Of a DNA stretch of 64,000 nt, positions 24,792-33,129 are shown piece by piece. This DNA comes from Aquificota bacterium (GTDB lineage Bacteria; Aquificota; Aquificia; Aquificales; Hydrogenothermaceae), in NCBI GenBank assembly GCA_013153635.1, contig JAADDZ010000024.1:24428-88427 (forward strand), given 5' to 3'. Positions within the stretch are counted from its first letter, which is position 1; each line of letters begins with the position of its first letter. The position numbers and the translations under genes are program-made. The notes beneath the pieces were generated by a model, which saw nothing but the letters and a program-made list of their open reading frames with translations, ran no database searches and was not told the DNA's origin.

Positions 24792-26504
24792 ATGCTCAAA
24801 TATGATGTACTTATAGTTGGTGCTGGTGGTGGAGGATTAATGGCCGCTTTAGAGGCGAGCAAAGCAAAAGATGTTAAAGTAGGAGTTATAACAAAAGTAT
24901 ACCCTACAAGGTCTCATACCGGAGCCGCTCAAGGTGGAATAAATGCGGCTTTAGCAAATGTAGACCCTTCAGATAGTCCAGAAGTACATGCCTTTGATAC
25001 AGTAAAGGGTAGTGATTACTTAGGAGACCAAGATGCTATAGAGTTCATGTGTTATGAAGCTCCAAAAAGAATCTATGAATTAGAACATCTAGGTGTTCCT
25101 TTTTCACGTCTTCCTGATGGAAGAATAGCCCAAAGACCTTTTGGTGGGGCTGGTTTTCCTAGAACTTGTTATGCGGCAGACAAGACAGGACACGTTATGT
25201 TACATACCTTGTATGAACAGTGTCTAAAAAATGACGTTGAATTTCTAAACGAATGGTATGTTCATGAGCTTATCGTTGATAACAATGAACTAAAAGGTGT
25301 AATAGCCATAGATATTAGGAATGGTGAAATACATGCTATCCAAACAAAAGCTGTTATCTTTGCTACAGGAGGATACGCTAGAGTCTACTGGGTAAGGAAC
25401 TCTAATGCGATAGGTTCTACTGGAGATGGGATAGCATTGAGCTATAGAGCTGGAATACCTCTAAAAGATATGGAATTTATGCAGTTTCACCCTACAGGTT
25501 TAAGGTCTACAGGTATATTAGTTACTGAAGGTGCTAGAGGAGAAGGAGGATACCTTATAAATAATCAAGGTGAAAGATTTATGGAAAGGTATGCTCCAGA
25601 GAAAATGGAGCTAGCTCCTAGGGACTTAGTAGCAAGAGCTATAGAGACGGAAATTTTAGAAGGTAGAGGTTGGGGTGAAGGTATGTATGCTTATGTTCAT
25701 CTTGATTTAAGACACCTTGGAGCAGAAAAAATTAAACAAAGGTTACCACAGATAAGAATGCTTGCTATAGATTTTGAAGGGGTAGACCCTATTGAAGAGC
25801 CTATACCAGTACGACCTACAGCACATTACTCTATGGGAGGAATCCATGTAACAGACTACAAAACTAGTTTATCCACTGTTGATGGTGTTTATGCGATAGG
25901 GGAGTGTGCATGTGTGTCTGTCCATGGAGCAAATAGATTAGGAGGAAACTCTCTTTTAGATATAGTTGTATTTGGAAAACCTGCAGGAGCGGCGGCAGTA
26001 GAGTATGCAAAAAATAAACCTGAAGATAAAACATTTAATCTAAAAGCTGAAGAAGAAAGGGCAAAAAAAGAGATAGAAGCTCTACTAAAAAAAGAAAGTA
26101 AAGAAACGATAGGTTCTATTAGGACACAGATGGCACAAACGATGTGGGATAAGGTAGGTATCTTTAGAGAAGAAAAACCTATGCAGGAAGCTTTAGAAAA
26201 AATCAAAGAATTAAAAGAGCGATACAACAATAATCTTGCTCCAGGAGATAGTGGAAAGTTATTTAACACTGCTTTGATAAACTATCTAGAGTTAGGTAAT
26301 CTACTAGATATTGCTGAAGTTATAGCGACAACAGCCATTCTTAGAAAAGAAAGTAGAGGAGCCCATGCAAGAAGAGATTATCCAAAAAGAGATGATGAGA
26401 ACTTTTTAAAACATAGCCTAACTTATTACACACCAGAAGGTCCAAAAGTAGAATATATAGATGTAAGAATTACCAAATGGCAACCTCAAGAAAGGAAATA
26501 CTAA
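24792..26504 (+). CDS. sdhA: Succinate dehydrogenase/fumarate reductase flavoprotein subunit
   Basis: This catalytic subunit interconverts succinate and fumarate at covalent FAD. It has the dinucleotide fold LIVGAGGGGLMAA, the flavinylated His in TRSHTGAAQGGINAA (His42), QFHPTGL, HYSMGGI, and the catalytic RGEGG and RLGGNSL segments. At 570 aa it is full length. It is alone on the plus strand; the iron-sulfur subunit is 15 kb away at 41188 and no membrane anchors are in the window. In autotrophic Aquificota this complex can run as fumarate reductase in the reductive TCA cycle, so frdA is an equally valid name. Confidence 0.95.
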   Translation: MLKYDVLIVGAGGGGLMAALEASKAKDVKVGVITKVYPTRSHTGAAQGGINAALANVDPSDSPEVHAFDTVKGSDYLGDQDAIEFMCYEAPKRIYELEHLGVPFSRLPDGRIAQRPFGGAGFPRTCYAADKTGHVMLHTLYEQCLKNDVEFLNEWYVHELIVDNNELKGVIAIDIRNGEIHAIQTKAVIFATGGYARVYWVRNSNAIGSTGDGIALSYRAGIPLKDMEFMQFHPTGLRSTGILVTEGARGEGGYLINNQGERFMERYAPEKMELAPRDLVARAIETEILEGRGWGEGMYAYVHLDLRHLGAEKIKQRLPQIRMLAIDFEGVDPIEEPIPVRPTAHYSMGGIHVTDYKTSLSTVDGVYAIGECACVSVHGANRLGGNSLLDIVVFGKPAGAAAVEYAKNKPEDKTFNLKAEEERAKKEIEALLKKESKETIGSIRTQMAQTMWDKVGIFREEKPMQEALEKIKELKERYNNNLAPGDSGKLFNTALINYLELGNLLDIAEVIATTAILRKESRGAHARRDYPKRDDENFLKHSLTYYTPEGPKVEYIDVRITKWQPQERKY

Positions 26505-26510
26505 ACATTT

Positions 26511-26545
26511 GGGAGCTAAAAGCTCCCTTTTATATTTTTTTTACT
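26511..26545 (+). terminator. Rho-independent terminator after sdhA
   Basis: The stem GGGAGCT / AGCTCCC with a 3-base AAA loop region is followed by a T-rich tract (TTTTATATTTTTTTT). It begins 7 bp after the sdhA stop and overlaps the end of the convergent unknown gene. Confidence 0.85.
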
Positions 26546-26841
26546 TGATATTTATCTTCTTTACCTTCGTAAAAGAGTACTATGTCAAACTCTTTTATCT
26601 CATTTAAAAGAGACAGCATCTTATCATCACAGACCTTGATATGTTTTCTGTTTTTAGAAAGGTTCACAATACAGTCACAGAGAGTATCAACACTAAAAAC
26701 ATTATCATTAGTCTTCCATACTCTCTCGATTTGACCCATAGTTGGGTGTTCTTGGAGTTCTATAGGAAACATAGATATAAGTTGGTTAGGTGTAATGGTG
26801 ATTTCTATGTAGGCAGGAACTTCTCTAATGAGTTTAAACAT
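26530..26841 (-). CDS. Hypothetical protein, 103 aa
   Basis: I do not recognise this short soluble protein. It has no signal peptide. It contains several Cys (TLCDCIVNL and KVCDDKML) and the N-terminal FKLIREVPAYIEITITPNQLISMFP suggests a mixed alpha/beta fold. It lies between the convergent sdhA terminator and ahpC and seems to be a single-gene unit, with GGGAAAG upstream of the ATG. It looks like a real gene by length and position, but no function can be given. Confidence 0.55.
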   Translation of the reverse strand: MFKLIREVPAYIEITITPNQLISMFPIELQEHPTMGQIERVWKTNDNVFSVDTLCDCIVNLSKNRKHIKVCDDKMLSLLNEIKEFDIVLFYEGKEDKYQVKKI

Positions 26842-26888
26842 TACTTTCCCAAATGATTTTAGTTTTATTATGGAATTCTACATCAAAA

Positions 26889-26921
26889 CCAAAAAAAAGA
26901 AAAGGGTGGCTTTAAGCCACC
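26889..26921 (-). terminator. Terminator of ahpC
   Basis: On the minus strand GGTGGCTTAAAGCCACC forms an 8-bp stem followed by CTTTTCTTTTTTTT. It lies 9 bp after the ahpC stop. Confidence 0.88.
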
Positions 26922-26929
26922 TTGCTGTA

Positions 26930-27529
26930 TTATTCCAGAGCTTCAGCAACTCTTCCAACTAACTCTTCTGAAGGAGTGAGGGTTTTCTTTCCCGGTTCCC
27001 ATTTGGCTGGGCATGCTTCTTCTGGGTGAGACATAAGATATACATTTGCTTCCATCTTTCTTAGAAGTTCATCAGCATTTCTACCTACATTGTAGAAGTT
27101 TACTTCAGAACCTACCAGTTTTCCTTCTGGGTTTATGATAAAGGTACCTCTAAGAGCTAAACCTGTCTCTGCATCATACACCCCAAACATTCTAGATATT
27201 TTTCCTGTAGGGTCTGCTCCCATTGGATACTTTACATCTTCAAGGAGTTTTTCATCTCTGTGCCATGCTAGGTGGACAAATTTTGTGTCTGTAGATACAG
27301 ATACAACTTCACAGCCTAGCTCTTTTAGTTTTGGGTACACTTGGGCTAGGTCAGCTAACTCTGTAGGGCATACAAAAGTAAAGTCTGCTGGATAGAAGAA
27401 AAGAATCGTCCATCTATTTTCCTTTTTTGCGTCGGCAAGAGAAAATTTACCAAACTTCCCTGTTTCTGGGTCATATGTTTCCATCTCGAAATCAGGGACT
27501 TCCATACCTACTGTACATACTTCTGACAT
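26930..27529 (-). CDS. ahpC: Typical 2-Cys peroxiredoxin (AhpC/Prx)
   Basis: This peroxidase reduces hydrogen peroxide and organic peroxides. The peroxidatic Cys is in DFTFVCPTELADLAQ (about residue 52) and the resolving Cys in EEACPAKWEPG (about 172). The 199-aa length is that of AhpC. No AhpF is adjacent, so thioredoxin or another donor is likely. A Fur/PerR-like palindrome lies 32 bp upstream of the ATG, and the ribosome binding site is GGAGG. Its own terminator makes it a single-gene unit. Confidence 0.94.
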   Translation of the reverse strand: MSEVCTVGMEVPDFEMETYDPETGKFGKFSLADAKKENRWTILFFYPADFTFVCPTELADLAQVYPKLKELGCEVVSVSTDTKFVHLAWHRDEKLLEDVKYPMGADPTGKISRMFGVYDAETGLALRGTFIINPEGKLVGSEVNFYNVGRNADELLRKMEANVYLMSHPEEACPAKWEPGKKTLTPSEELVGRVAEALE

Positions 27530-27560
27530 GATTACCTACCTCCATTTTAATTTTTGATAT

Positions 27561-27581
27561 AAATGATAACCGTTATCATTT
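27561..27581 (-). promoter_or_regulatory. Fur/PerR-type operator upstream of ahpC
   Basis: AAATGATAAC-C-GTTATCATTT is a perfect 21-bp palindrome (10+1+10). Its core TGATAACCGTTATCA fits the 7-1-7 Fur-family consensus TGATAATnATTATCA except at the two innermost positions. It lies 32 bp upstream of the ahpC start and overlaps a possible minus-strand TTTAAA/TATCAT promoter. Control by a Fur-family repressor (iron or peroxide) is inferred. Confidence 0.75.
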
Positions 27582-27591
27582 AGACCTTTAA

Positions 27592-27605
27592 ATGATTTTC
27601 ATCAT
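27592..27605. promoter_or_regulatory. Second inverted repeat, FNR/CRP-like half-sites
   Basis: ATGAT-TTTC-ATCAT is a perfect inverted repeat with the TGAT-N4-ATCA spacing of FNR/CRP-family sites. It is 10 bp beyond the Fur-like box and between it and the recJ stop. It could be a second operator for ahpC. A site of the same form is upstream of norC (44222-44233). Confidence 0.45.
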
Positions 27606-27620
27606 ATAACAGAAAATATA

Positions 27621-29321
27621 CTAACTATAAATAATTATATCATCTATAATAAAGTCTATACCAGTAGTATTATTCCAGTTGTTTATACGAGGGGTATAGA
27701 CAATATCTACTTGTGTACCTACTGATAGGTTCTTGATATATTTAGACGCACCCCACCAAAGCCCCGGAAAAGCATTAGAATCTTCTTTAAACCAAAATTT
27801 TATATGTTGCTGATTATTGCCAATAAGCATAAAATCTTCTATCCTTACATTTTTTGCAAGAAACCTTGGGAAAGGGTTTTTCTCTCCAAAAGGCTCCAAA
27901 ATCTTCAAGCTTTCGATATGCTCTATATTCCAGTAGCTAAATGGTACGGACATGTCATATTCTTTTATCATCACAGGTTTTCCACCTGTGTGTTCGTATA
28001 TTTTAGATTGAAAAGCTTCTTTAAACTTAGACAGGTTATCAGTATAGAGACTAAGTCCAGCGGCGGCAGAGTGTCCTCCAAATTTTGTTAACATATTGGA
28101 AAAATCTTTTATACTCTCATAGATATTTATTCCAGAAATACTTCTAGCTGAACCGATAGCTTTTCCATTTTTTATAGAGAGTACTATAGAAGGTACTCTA
28201 TACCTTTCTGCTAGCTTTCCTGCTACGATTCCTACTACACCTTCATGCCAGTTTTCTGACCAAACTACAATGGCAGAGTTCTTGTCTTCTTCTGTTATCA
28301 TCTCTTGGGCTTCTTTGAAGACAACTTCTGTAAGTTTTTGTCTTTTTTTATTTAAAAAATCTAGCTCTTGAGACAGAGCATTTGCCTTTTTTAAGTCCCT
28401 TGTTATTAGCAGTTTTACTGCTTTGTTAGCATCATCTATTCTACCAGAGGCGTTTAGTCTTGGGGCAAGTATAAACCCTATATCAATCGATGAAATATCT
28501 CTATCTAAAGAGGCACTCTCTAAAAGAGCTTTGATTCCTACTCTCTTTTTTTTGTTTATCTCTTCTAAGCCTTTCTTTACAAGGATACGGTTGATAAGAG
28601 ATAGAGGAACTACATCTGCTATTGTTCCAATAGATACTATATCCAAGTAAGGTTTTAATCTAATGTCTAAATTTAGCAAAGACCGAAGTGCTATCATAAG
28701 ATAGAAACTAAGACCTACAGATGCTAGATGTTTAAATACTGGATTTAAGTCATCGTGGAGTTTTGGATTTAGTATAAACACATCTTCTTGTTTCCATGTT
28801 TTATCTTTAGGTTCATGGTGGTCTAAGATGTACACTTTTAATCCTAAAGATTTTGCGTATAGTAGCTCTTCATAAGAACTTGTACCGCTATCCACTACAA
28901 TCATCACATCAGCTACTTTAGATATTTTTTTTATAGCTTTTTTATTTAAGCCGTACCCTTCAGAGAATCTATTAGGTATGTAATAACTTACCTTTACACC
29001 TATATCTGTAAAAAAATTAGCTAATAGAGCAGTGCTGGTTATCCCATCTGCATCGTAGTCTCCATATATAGCTATTTTTTTGCCTTTTTTTAAATCCTCT
29101 GCAAGAGAATAGGCTACTAATTCTATATCTTTAAACAAAGAAGGATGAAGTAGATTCTTTAAATCTGGAGTAATTTTGTCTTTTTCCAACTCTTCAAAGA
29201 GAGATTTCCTATTGTACAAGAGCTGACCTAAAACCTTCCCAAATCTCTGTAAGATATGAGGGGGTGGCGTGTTGTTTTCCGATAGGTCAATCCAGTCATA
29301 ACCAGATAACGATATTTTCAT
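27621..29321 (-). CDS. recJ: Single-stranded-DNA exonuclease RecJ
   Basis: RecJ degrades single-stranded DNA 5' to 3' in recombination and repair. DHH motifs are YGDYDADGITSTALL and LDHHEPK, and the DHHA1 motif is GGHSAAAGLSLY. An OB-like domain follows at the C-terminus. The frame continues 28 codons further upstream, but AAAGGA lies 5 bases before the ATG at 29321, which begins the conserved region directly (566 aa). It is divergent from the unknown gene at 29420. Confidence 0.94.
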   Translation of the reverse strand: MKISLSGYDWIDLSENNTPPPHILQRFGKVLGQLLYNRKSLFEELEKDKITPDLKNLLHPSLFKDIELVAYSLAEDLKKGKKIAIYGDYDADGITSTALLANFFTDIGVKVSYYIPNRFSEGYGLNKKAIKKISKVADVMIVVDSGTSSYEELLYAKSLGLKVYILDHHEPKDKTWKQEDVFILNPKLHDDLNPVFKHLASVGLSFYLMIALRSLLNLDIRLKPYLDIVSIGTIADVVPLSLINRILVKKGLEEINKKKRVGIKALLESASLDRDISSIDIGFILAPRLNASGRIDDANKAVKLLITRDLKKANALSQELDFLNKKRQKLTEVVFKEAQEMITEEDKNSAIVVWSENWHEGVVGIVAGKLAERYRVPSIVLSIKNGKAIGSARSISGINIYESIKDFSNMLTKFGGHSAAAGLSLYTDNLSKFKEAFQSKIYEHTGGKPVMIKEYDMSVPFSYWNIEHIESLKILEPFGEKNPFPRFLAKNVRIEDFMLIGNNQQHIKFWFKEDSNAFPGLWWGASKYIKNLSVGTQVDIVYTPRINNWNNTTGIDFIIDDIIIYS

Positions 29322-29419
29322 AATATTCCTTTTTTCGTAAAATTTGTTAGAAATTTCAGGAAACTTCATTATATCATATTTAAGTAATTCTAATAAGTAA
29401 GTCAACTACGAGGTTAATA

Positions 29420-29851
29420 ATGGGAAAAATTATAAAATTTTCAAACGCAGATGATAATGAAGACAGACAACCTAAAACAGATAAAAAAGACAATACAGTT
29501 ATTAAAACATTTAATAATCAAAAAGAGGAATTTAATCTACAATTAGAAATCAAGAAAGCTATAGAATCATACCTTTTAGAGAATTTTGCGGTGAAAAATG
29601 TGTTAGGTATAGACATAGTCTATAAGACAAATAAAGCAGGTGAGTTTGGGACTATAGGGATAGTGTTGTATGAGCATAAGAGAAAAAGTGGTACTTTCCA
29701 AGCAGATTTTATAGCAAAAGGTATATGGGATAAAAATAAGAATAAGGTATACGTCACAGAACTAGCTTTTTCTGCAGGAGAACCAGAGCTTTATAAGACG
29801 ATATTCAACTTCCTCAAGGCTAAGCATATACTACCTACTGTTACAGGTTGA
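29420..29851 (+). CDS. Hypothetical protein, 143 aa
   Basis: I do not recognise a family. The first 35 residues are charged and low-complexity (NADDNEDRQPKTDKKDN). The rest looks like a compact alpha/beta domain with GTIGIVLYEHKRKSGTFQADF and KNKVYVTELAFSAGEPELY. There is no signal peptide. It is divergent from recJ and is followed by the nitronate monooxygenase-like gene with its own promoter, so it is probably a single-gene unit. The start is preceded by an ordinary GAGG site. Confidence 0.58.
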   Translation: MGKIIKFSNADDNEDRQPKTDKKDNTVIKTFNNQKEEFNLQLEIKKAIESYLLENFAVKNVLGIDIVYKTNKAGEFGTIGIVLYEHKRKSGTFQADFIAKGIWDKNKNKVYVTELAFSAGEPELYKTIFNFLKAKHILPTVTG

Positions 29852-29874
29852 TTAATCCTATAAAAGCACTATAA

Positions 29875-29903
29875 TTGATTAAATTGAGTATTTTACGAAT
29901 ACT
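29875..29903 (+). promoter_or_regulatory. Promoter with overlapping inverted repeat upstream of the nitronate monooxygenase-like gene
   Basis: TTGATT (29875-29880), a 17-bp spacer and AATACT (29898-29903) form a plausible sigma70 promoter. The inverted repeat AGTATT-TTACG-AATACT (29887-29903) covers the spacer and the -10, a position suited to a repressor. An alternative -10, TATACT, lies 5 bp further on. Confidence 0.45.
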
Positions 29904-29936
29904 ATACTATACAAATAATAATCAGGAGAGAAGGTT

Positions 29937-31091
29937 ATGGCACTTCCAGCATTGAGAATTGGTAAACATGAAGTTCAGTATCCTATAATTCAAGGTGGTA
30001 TGGGAGTTGGTATATCTTGGGAAAATCTTGCAGGTAACTGTGCAAGAAATGGTATCGTTGGTGTAATCTCTGCTGTTGGTACAGGAGCAAGACACCCCCA
30101 GTTAGTAAGACTAAAAAATGGATACCCTATAGGTTCTAAAAATTCTCACAGTAGAGAAGCACTACATCAGATATTAAAAGATGCTAAAGACATAGCTGGA
30201 AAAGGAAGCGTGATAGGTGTAAATATTCTATGTGCTATCACTGACTATGGAAGAGTTGCGAGAGATGCAATAGAAGGAGGGGCAGACCTAATTATTTCTG
30301 GAGCTGGTCTTCCTTTGAGACTTCCAGAATACGCAGAAGGTTATCCTGATGTAGCTCTTGTACCTATAGTTTCTTCTGCAAGAGCATTAAGAGTAATCTG
30401 TAAACATTGGAAAAGAAAATACAATAGACTACCAGATGCAGTAGTATTAGAAGGACCGAAGTCTGGAGGTCATCAAGGTATTCCATATGAAGATTGTTTT
30501 AAACCAGAATATCAGTTAGAAAATCTTCTTCCTGAAGTTCTACAAGAGAGAGACAAATGGGGAGACTTTCCTGTTATTGTAGCCGGAGGCGTATGGGACA
30601 AAGATGATATTGAATACTATATCTCTCAAGGAGCGGCAGGAGTCCAGATGGGTACCAGATTTGTAGGGACTTATGAATGTGATGCCTCTAACACTTTTAA
30701 GAAAGTTCTGTTAAATGCAGATAAAGAAGATATAAAACTTCTAAAGTCTCCTGTTGGTTATCCAGCAAGAGGGATAGTAACAAAACTGATAAAAGATATA
30801 CAAAATGGAACAGCACCAAAGGTAAGCTGTATATCAAACTGTATAGTTCCTTGTAACCATGGAGAAGAGGCTAAAAAAGTCGGTTACTGTATAGCTGAAA
30901 GGCTCACAGATGCATATAGAGGAAAATACGACACAGGTCTGTTTTTTAGTGGTTCTAACGGGTATAGAGTAAAGAGATTAGTACATGTTAAAGACCTGAT
31001 AGACGAGCTAACCCATGGTATACCATCTGGTCAAGACATACCTATTTTAGAACAAGAAAAACAGTCAAGTCCCACATTCATAAACATATGA
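29937..31091 (+). CDS. Nitronate monooxygenase/NAD(P)H-dependent flavin oxidoreductase family
   Basis: This FMN-binding TIM-barrel protein has 384 residues and belongs to the 2-nitropropane dioxygenase-like family. Signatures are IIQGGMGVGISWENLAGNCA at the N-terminus, VLEGPKSGGHQG, PVIVAGGVWDKDDIEYY and GVQMGTRFVGTYECDAS. Several Cys occur near the C-terminus (SCISNCIVPCNHG), which is not typical of the fungal enzyme and suggests another substrate. It could equally be an FMN-dependent enoyl reductase type. It lies upstream of the sulfur-relay operon but 67 bp away, so cotranscription is uncertain. Confidence 0.82.
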   Translation: MALPALRIGKHEVQYPIIQGGMGVGISWENLAGNCARNGIVGVISAVGTGARHPQLVRLKNGYPIGSKNSHSREALHQILKDAKDIAGKGSVIGVNILCAITDYGRVARDAIEGGADLIISGAGLPLRLPEYAEGYPDVALVPIVSSARALRVICKHWKRKYNRLPDAVVLEGPKSGGHQGIPYEDCFKPEYQLENLLPEVLQERDKWGDFPVIVAGGVWDKDDIEYYISQGAAGVQMGTRFVGTYECDASNTFKKVLLNADKEDIKLLKSPVGYPARGIVTKLIKDIQNGTAPKVSCISNCIVPCNHGEEAKKVGYCIAERLTDAYRGKYDTGLFFSGSNGYRVKRLVHVKDLIDELTHGIPSGQDIPILEQEKQSSPTFINI

Positions 31092-31158
31092 AATTGATAT
31101 GCTTCCTAAAAATCTATATATTATTATTTATTTTTTATAACATCTTTGAGGTGGAAAG

Positions 31159-31977
31159 ATGTCTTTTCAGTTTACAGAAGAGCAGATTAAAAGATACAGT
31201 AGACATATAATACTGCCAGAAGTAGGTGGTAAGGGACAAAAAAAGTTATTAGACTCTAAGGTTCTTGTTATAGGAGCAGGAGGTTTAGGCTCTCCCTCCT
31301 TGTATTATCTTGCCGCCGCTGGAGTAGGGACTTTAGGTATAGTAGACTTTGATGTTGTTGATTTTTCTAATTTACAACGTCAGATACTACACTCTACAGA
31401 TAGAGTAGGAATGCCAAAGGTTGAATCTGCAAAGAAAACTATCCAAGCTTTAAATCCAGATGTTAATGTTATAGCTCATAACGAAAAGATACATAAGAAT
31501 AATGTGATGGACATAATAAAAGATTATGACATAGTGTTAGATGGGTCTGATAACTTCCCTACTAGATTCTTGATAAATGATGCATGTTTCTTTTTAGGTA
31601 AGCCTCTTGTTTCTGCGGCTATACTAAGATTTGAAGGACAGCTAACTACTTTTGATTACAGGGATAAAAATAATTCTCCTTGCTATAGATGTCTGTTTCC
31701 AGAGCCTCCACCTCCGGGGCTAGTACCTAGTTGTCAAGAGGCAGGTCTATTAGGAGTTGTAGGTGGTATAATGGGAACTCTACAGGCGAATGAAGCTCTA
31801 AAACTGATTTTGGATATAGGTGAGCCTCTTGTTGGTAAACTTTTGGTATTTGATGCTCTTCATACAGAATTTAATGTTGTTAAACTAAGGAAAGATAAGG
31901 GCTGCCCTTTATGTAGCGAAAATCCTAAAATCAAAGAGTTGGTAGAGTACGAGCAAGCTTGTGATGTTAGATTTTAA
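31159..31977 (+). CDS. moeB: MoeB/ThiF/HesA-type adenylyltransferase (E1-like)
   Basis: This enzyme adenylates the C-terminus of a ubiquitin-like sulfur carrier (MoaD, ThiS or similar) so that it can accept sulfur. The ATP site is VIGAGGLGSPSLYYLAAAGVG with DFDVVDFSNLQRQILH. Zinc is bound by CYRC and, near the end, CPLC. A PSCQEAGLLG segment carries a further Cys. There is no rhodanese domain, so sulfur must come from elsewhere, plausibly TusA or the Dsr proteins encoded next. At 272 aa it is full length. Whether it serves MoaD, ThiS or another carrier cannot be decided. Confidence 0.9.
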   Translation: MSFQFTEEQIKRYSRHIILPEVGGKGQKKLLDSKVLVIGAGGLGSPSLYYLAAAGVGTLGIVDFDVVDFSNLQRQILHSTDRVGMPKVESAKKTIQALNPDVNVIAHNEKIHKNNVMDIIKDYDIVLDGSDNFPTRFLINDACFFLGKPLVSAAILRFEGQLTTFDYRDKNNSPCYRCLFPEPPPPGLVPSCQEAGLLGVVGGIMGTLQANEALKLILDIGEPLVGKLLVFDALHTEFNVVKLRKDKGCPLCSENPKIKELVEYEQACDVRF

Positions 31978-31992
31978 ATAGAGGTGGTGTAT

Positions 31993-32235
31993 ATGGAAAA
32001 CATACAGATAGATAAAGAATTAGACTTAAAAGGTGAGGTTTGTCCATTTACTTTTGTGAAAAGTAAACTGATTTTAGAGCAGATGAATCCCGGAGAGATA
32101 TTGAGAGTTATACTTGATTATGAGCCTTCAGTAGAGAATGTGCCTAAAAGTATGAAAGAAGAAGGTCAAGACATCTTGGAAGTAAAACAGATAGATAAAG
32201 GACTGTGGGAAGTTATAGTAAGGAAGGTTAGATGA
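31993..32235 (+). CDS. tusA: TusA-family sulfur carrier
   Basis: TusA carries persulfide sulfur on the Cys of a CPxP-like motif, here EVCPFTFVK, in an 80-residue two-layer fold. The frame also has GTGs at 31984-31989, but AGAGGTGG lies 6 bases before the ATG at 31993, which I take as the start. It is 15 bp after moeB and overlaps dsrE by 4 bp. With the neighbours it forms a relay as in sulfur oxidisers, or supplies thiolation reactions. Confidence 0.9.
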   Translation: MENIQIDKELDLKGEVCPFTFVKSKLILEQMNPGEILRVILDYEPSVENVPKSMKEEGQDILEVKQIDKGLWEVIVRKVR

Positions 32236-32534
32236 AACTTTTGATAGTTCTTGCAAGTAATCCATATTCTCACGATTTTAATACAGCTGTAAAACTTGCA
32301 AATGCAGGTATAGAGAGAAATCATACTGTTTTTCTCTTTTTTATGGCAAATGGTGTGTATTCTCTAGTTAGAGAGGAAATAAAAAATCTTGCAAAGTTAG
32401 GAGCAAAAATCTATTATTGTGCGCATAACGCTAATCAGAGAAAAATAAAACCAGAAGATTGGGCTGAAAGCAGTAGTATGTACGGTTTATCCAAGCTAAT
32501 GAGTGAAGCAGACAAAGTTATTATGTTGGATTGA
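32232..32534 (+). CDS. DsrE/TusD-like sulfur-relay subunit
   Basis: This 100-residue protein of the DsrE/DsrF family has the sulfur-carrying Cys retained, in IYYCAHNANQR (about residue 61). That aligns with the active Cys of TusD/DsrE. The N-terminal LLIVLASNPYSHDFNTAVKLANAG is the family beta-alpha-beta core. It is expected to form a hexamer with the DsrF- and DsrH-like proteins encoded next. The first of three consecutive dsr genes, it overlaps tusA by 4 bp. Confidence 0.85.
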   Translation: MKLLIVLASNPYSHDFNTAVKLANAGIERNHTVFLFFMANGVYSLVREEIKNLAKLGAKIYYCAHNANQRKIKPEDWAESSSMYGLSKLMSEADKVIMLD

Positions 32535-32539
32535 GGAAA

Positions 32540-32893
32540 ATGGCAAAGAAAAAAAATATAGTGTTTATACTTAAATCAAATCCTTTTAGCTGGAAAGCTT
32601 TTGAGGCATTGAGGCAGGCTGTAGGAGCTTCTATAGAACATCGTATCACCTTTATCTTCTTAAAAGATGGAGTTTACACTCTTACTGACTGGAAGCCTCA
32701 ACTAATAGGTATAGAGCCGATAGATAAATCGATAGAGTCTTTAGGAATGATGAATGCTGAAATAGTTGCAGAAAAAGAGGCGGTAAGAGAAAGAGGGATT
32801 TTATTTAAAGATTGGGGAGTTGAAATTCATATAAAAGATAAAGATGAGATTTGCGATTTAGTCAAAGATGCAGAGGTTGTAATAACATGGTAA
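32540..32893 (+). CDS. DsrF/TusC-like sulfur-relay subunit
   Basis: This second DsrE/F family protein has 117 residues and no active Cys at the DsrE position, as expected for the TusC/DsrF structural subunit. The fold is clear from NIVFILKSNPFSWKAFEALRQAVG. An extension of about 20 residues in the middle (IEPIDKSIESLGMMNAEIVAEKEAVRERG) makes it longer than usual. I use the ATG at 32540 rather than the TTG at 32531, because TTGAGGAAA serves as its binding site. The stop codon overlaps dsrH. Confidence 0.82.
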   Translation: MAKKKNIVFILKSNPFSWKAFEALRQAVGASIEHRITFIFLKDGVYTLTDWKPQLIGIEPIDKSIESLGMMNAEIVAEKEAVRERGILFKDWGVEIHIKDKDEICDLVKDAEVVITW

Positions 32894-33129
32894 ACACTGT
32901 TTGGATTATAAAAAGAATGGCAGATTTTCCAGAGCTAGAACTCCTTGATGAAGAAGACCTTATAATACTCGTACAAGATGCTGTTTTAAGAACACCTTCT
33001 CTCGATAATTGGTATGCTTGTGAAGAAGATACCATAGCAAGAGGAGTAAAAATATCACAGGACAAGTTAGTATCTTATACAGATATAATAGATATTATAG
33101 AAAAAGCGAACAAAGTTGTTGTATGGTGA
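32887..33129 (+). CDS. DsrH/TusB-like sulfur-relay subunit
   Basis: This 80-residue protein is of the DsrH/TusB family. The conserved Cys is in [15 protein letters not shown], and the C-terminal EKANKVVVW is the last strand. The frame opens earlier (32851), but the ATG at 32887 overlaps the dsrF stop and gives the usual length. The dsrE-dsrF-dsrH order is that of tusDCB. TusE, the partner in tRNA 2-thiouridine synthesis, is absent here, so a sulfur-oxidation or carrier-loading role is at least as likely. Confidence 0.84.
   Translation: MVNTVWIIKRMADFPELELLDEEDLIILVQDAVLRTPSLDNWYACEEDTIARGVKISQDKLVSYTDIIDIIEKANKVVVW

Noticed and set aside
29322..29405. 28-codon upstream extension of recJ
   Set aside because: A good binding site precedes the downstream ATG and conservation starts there.
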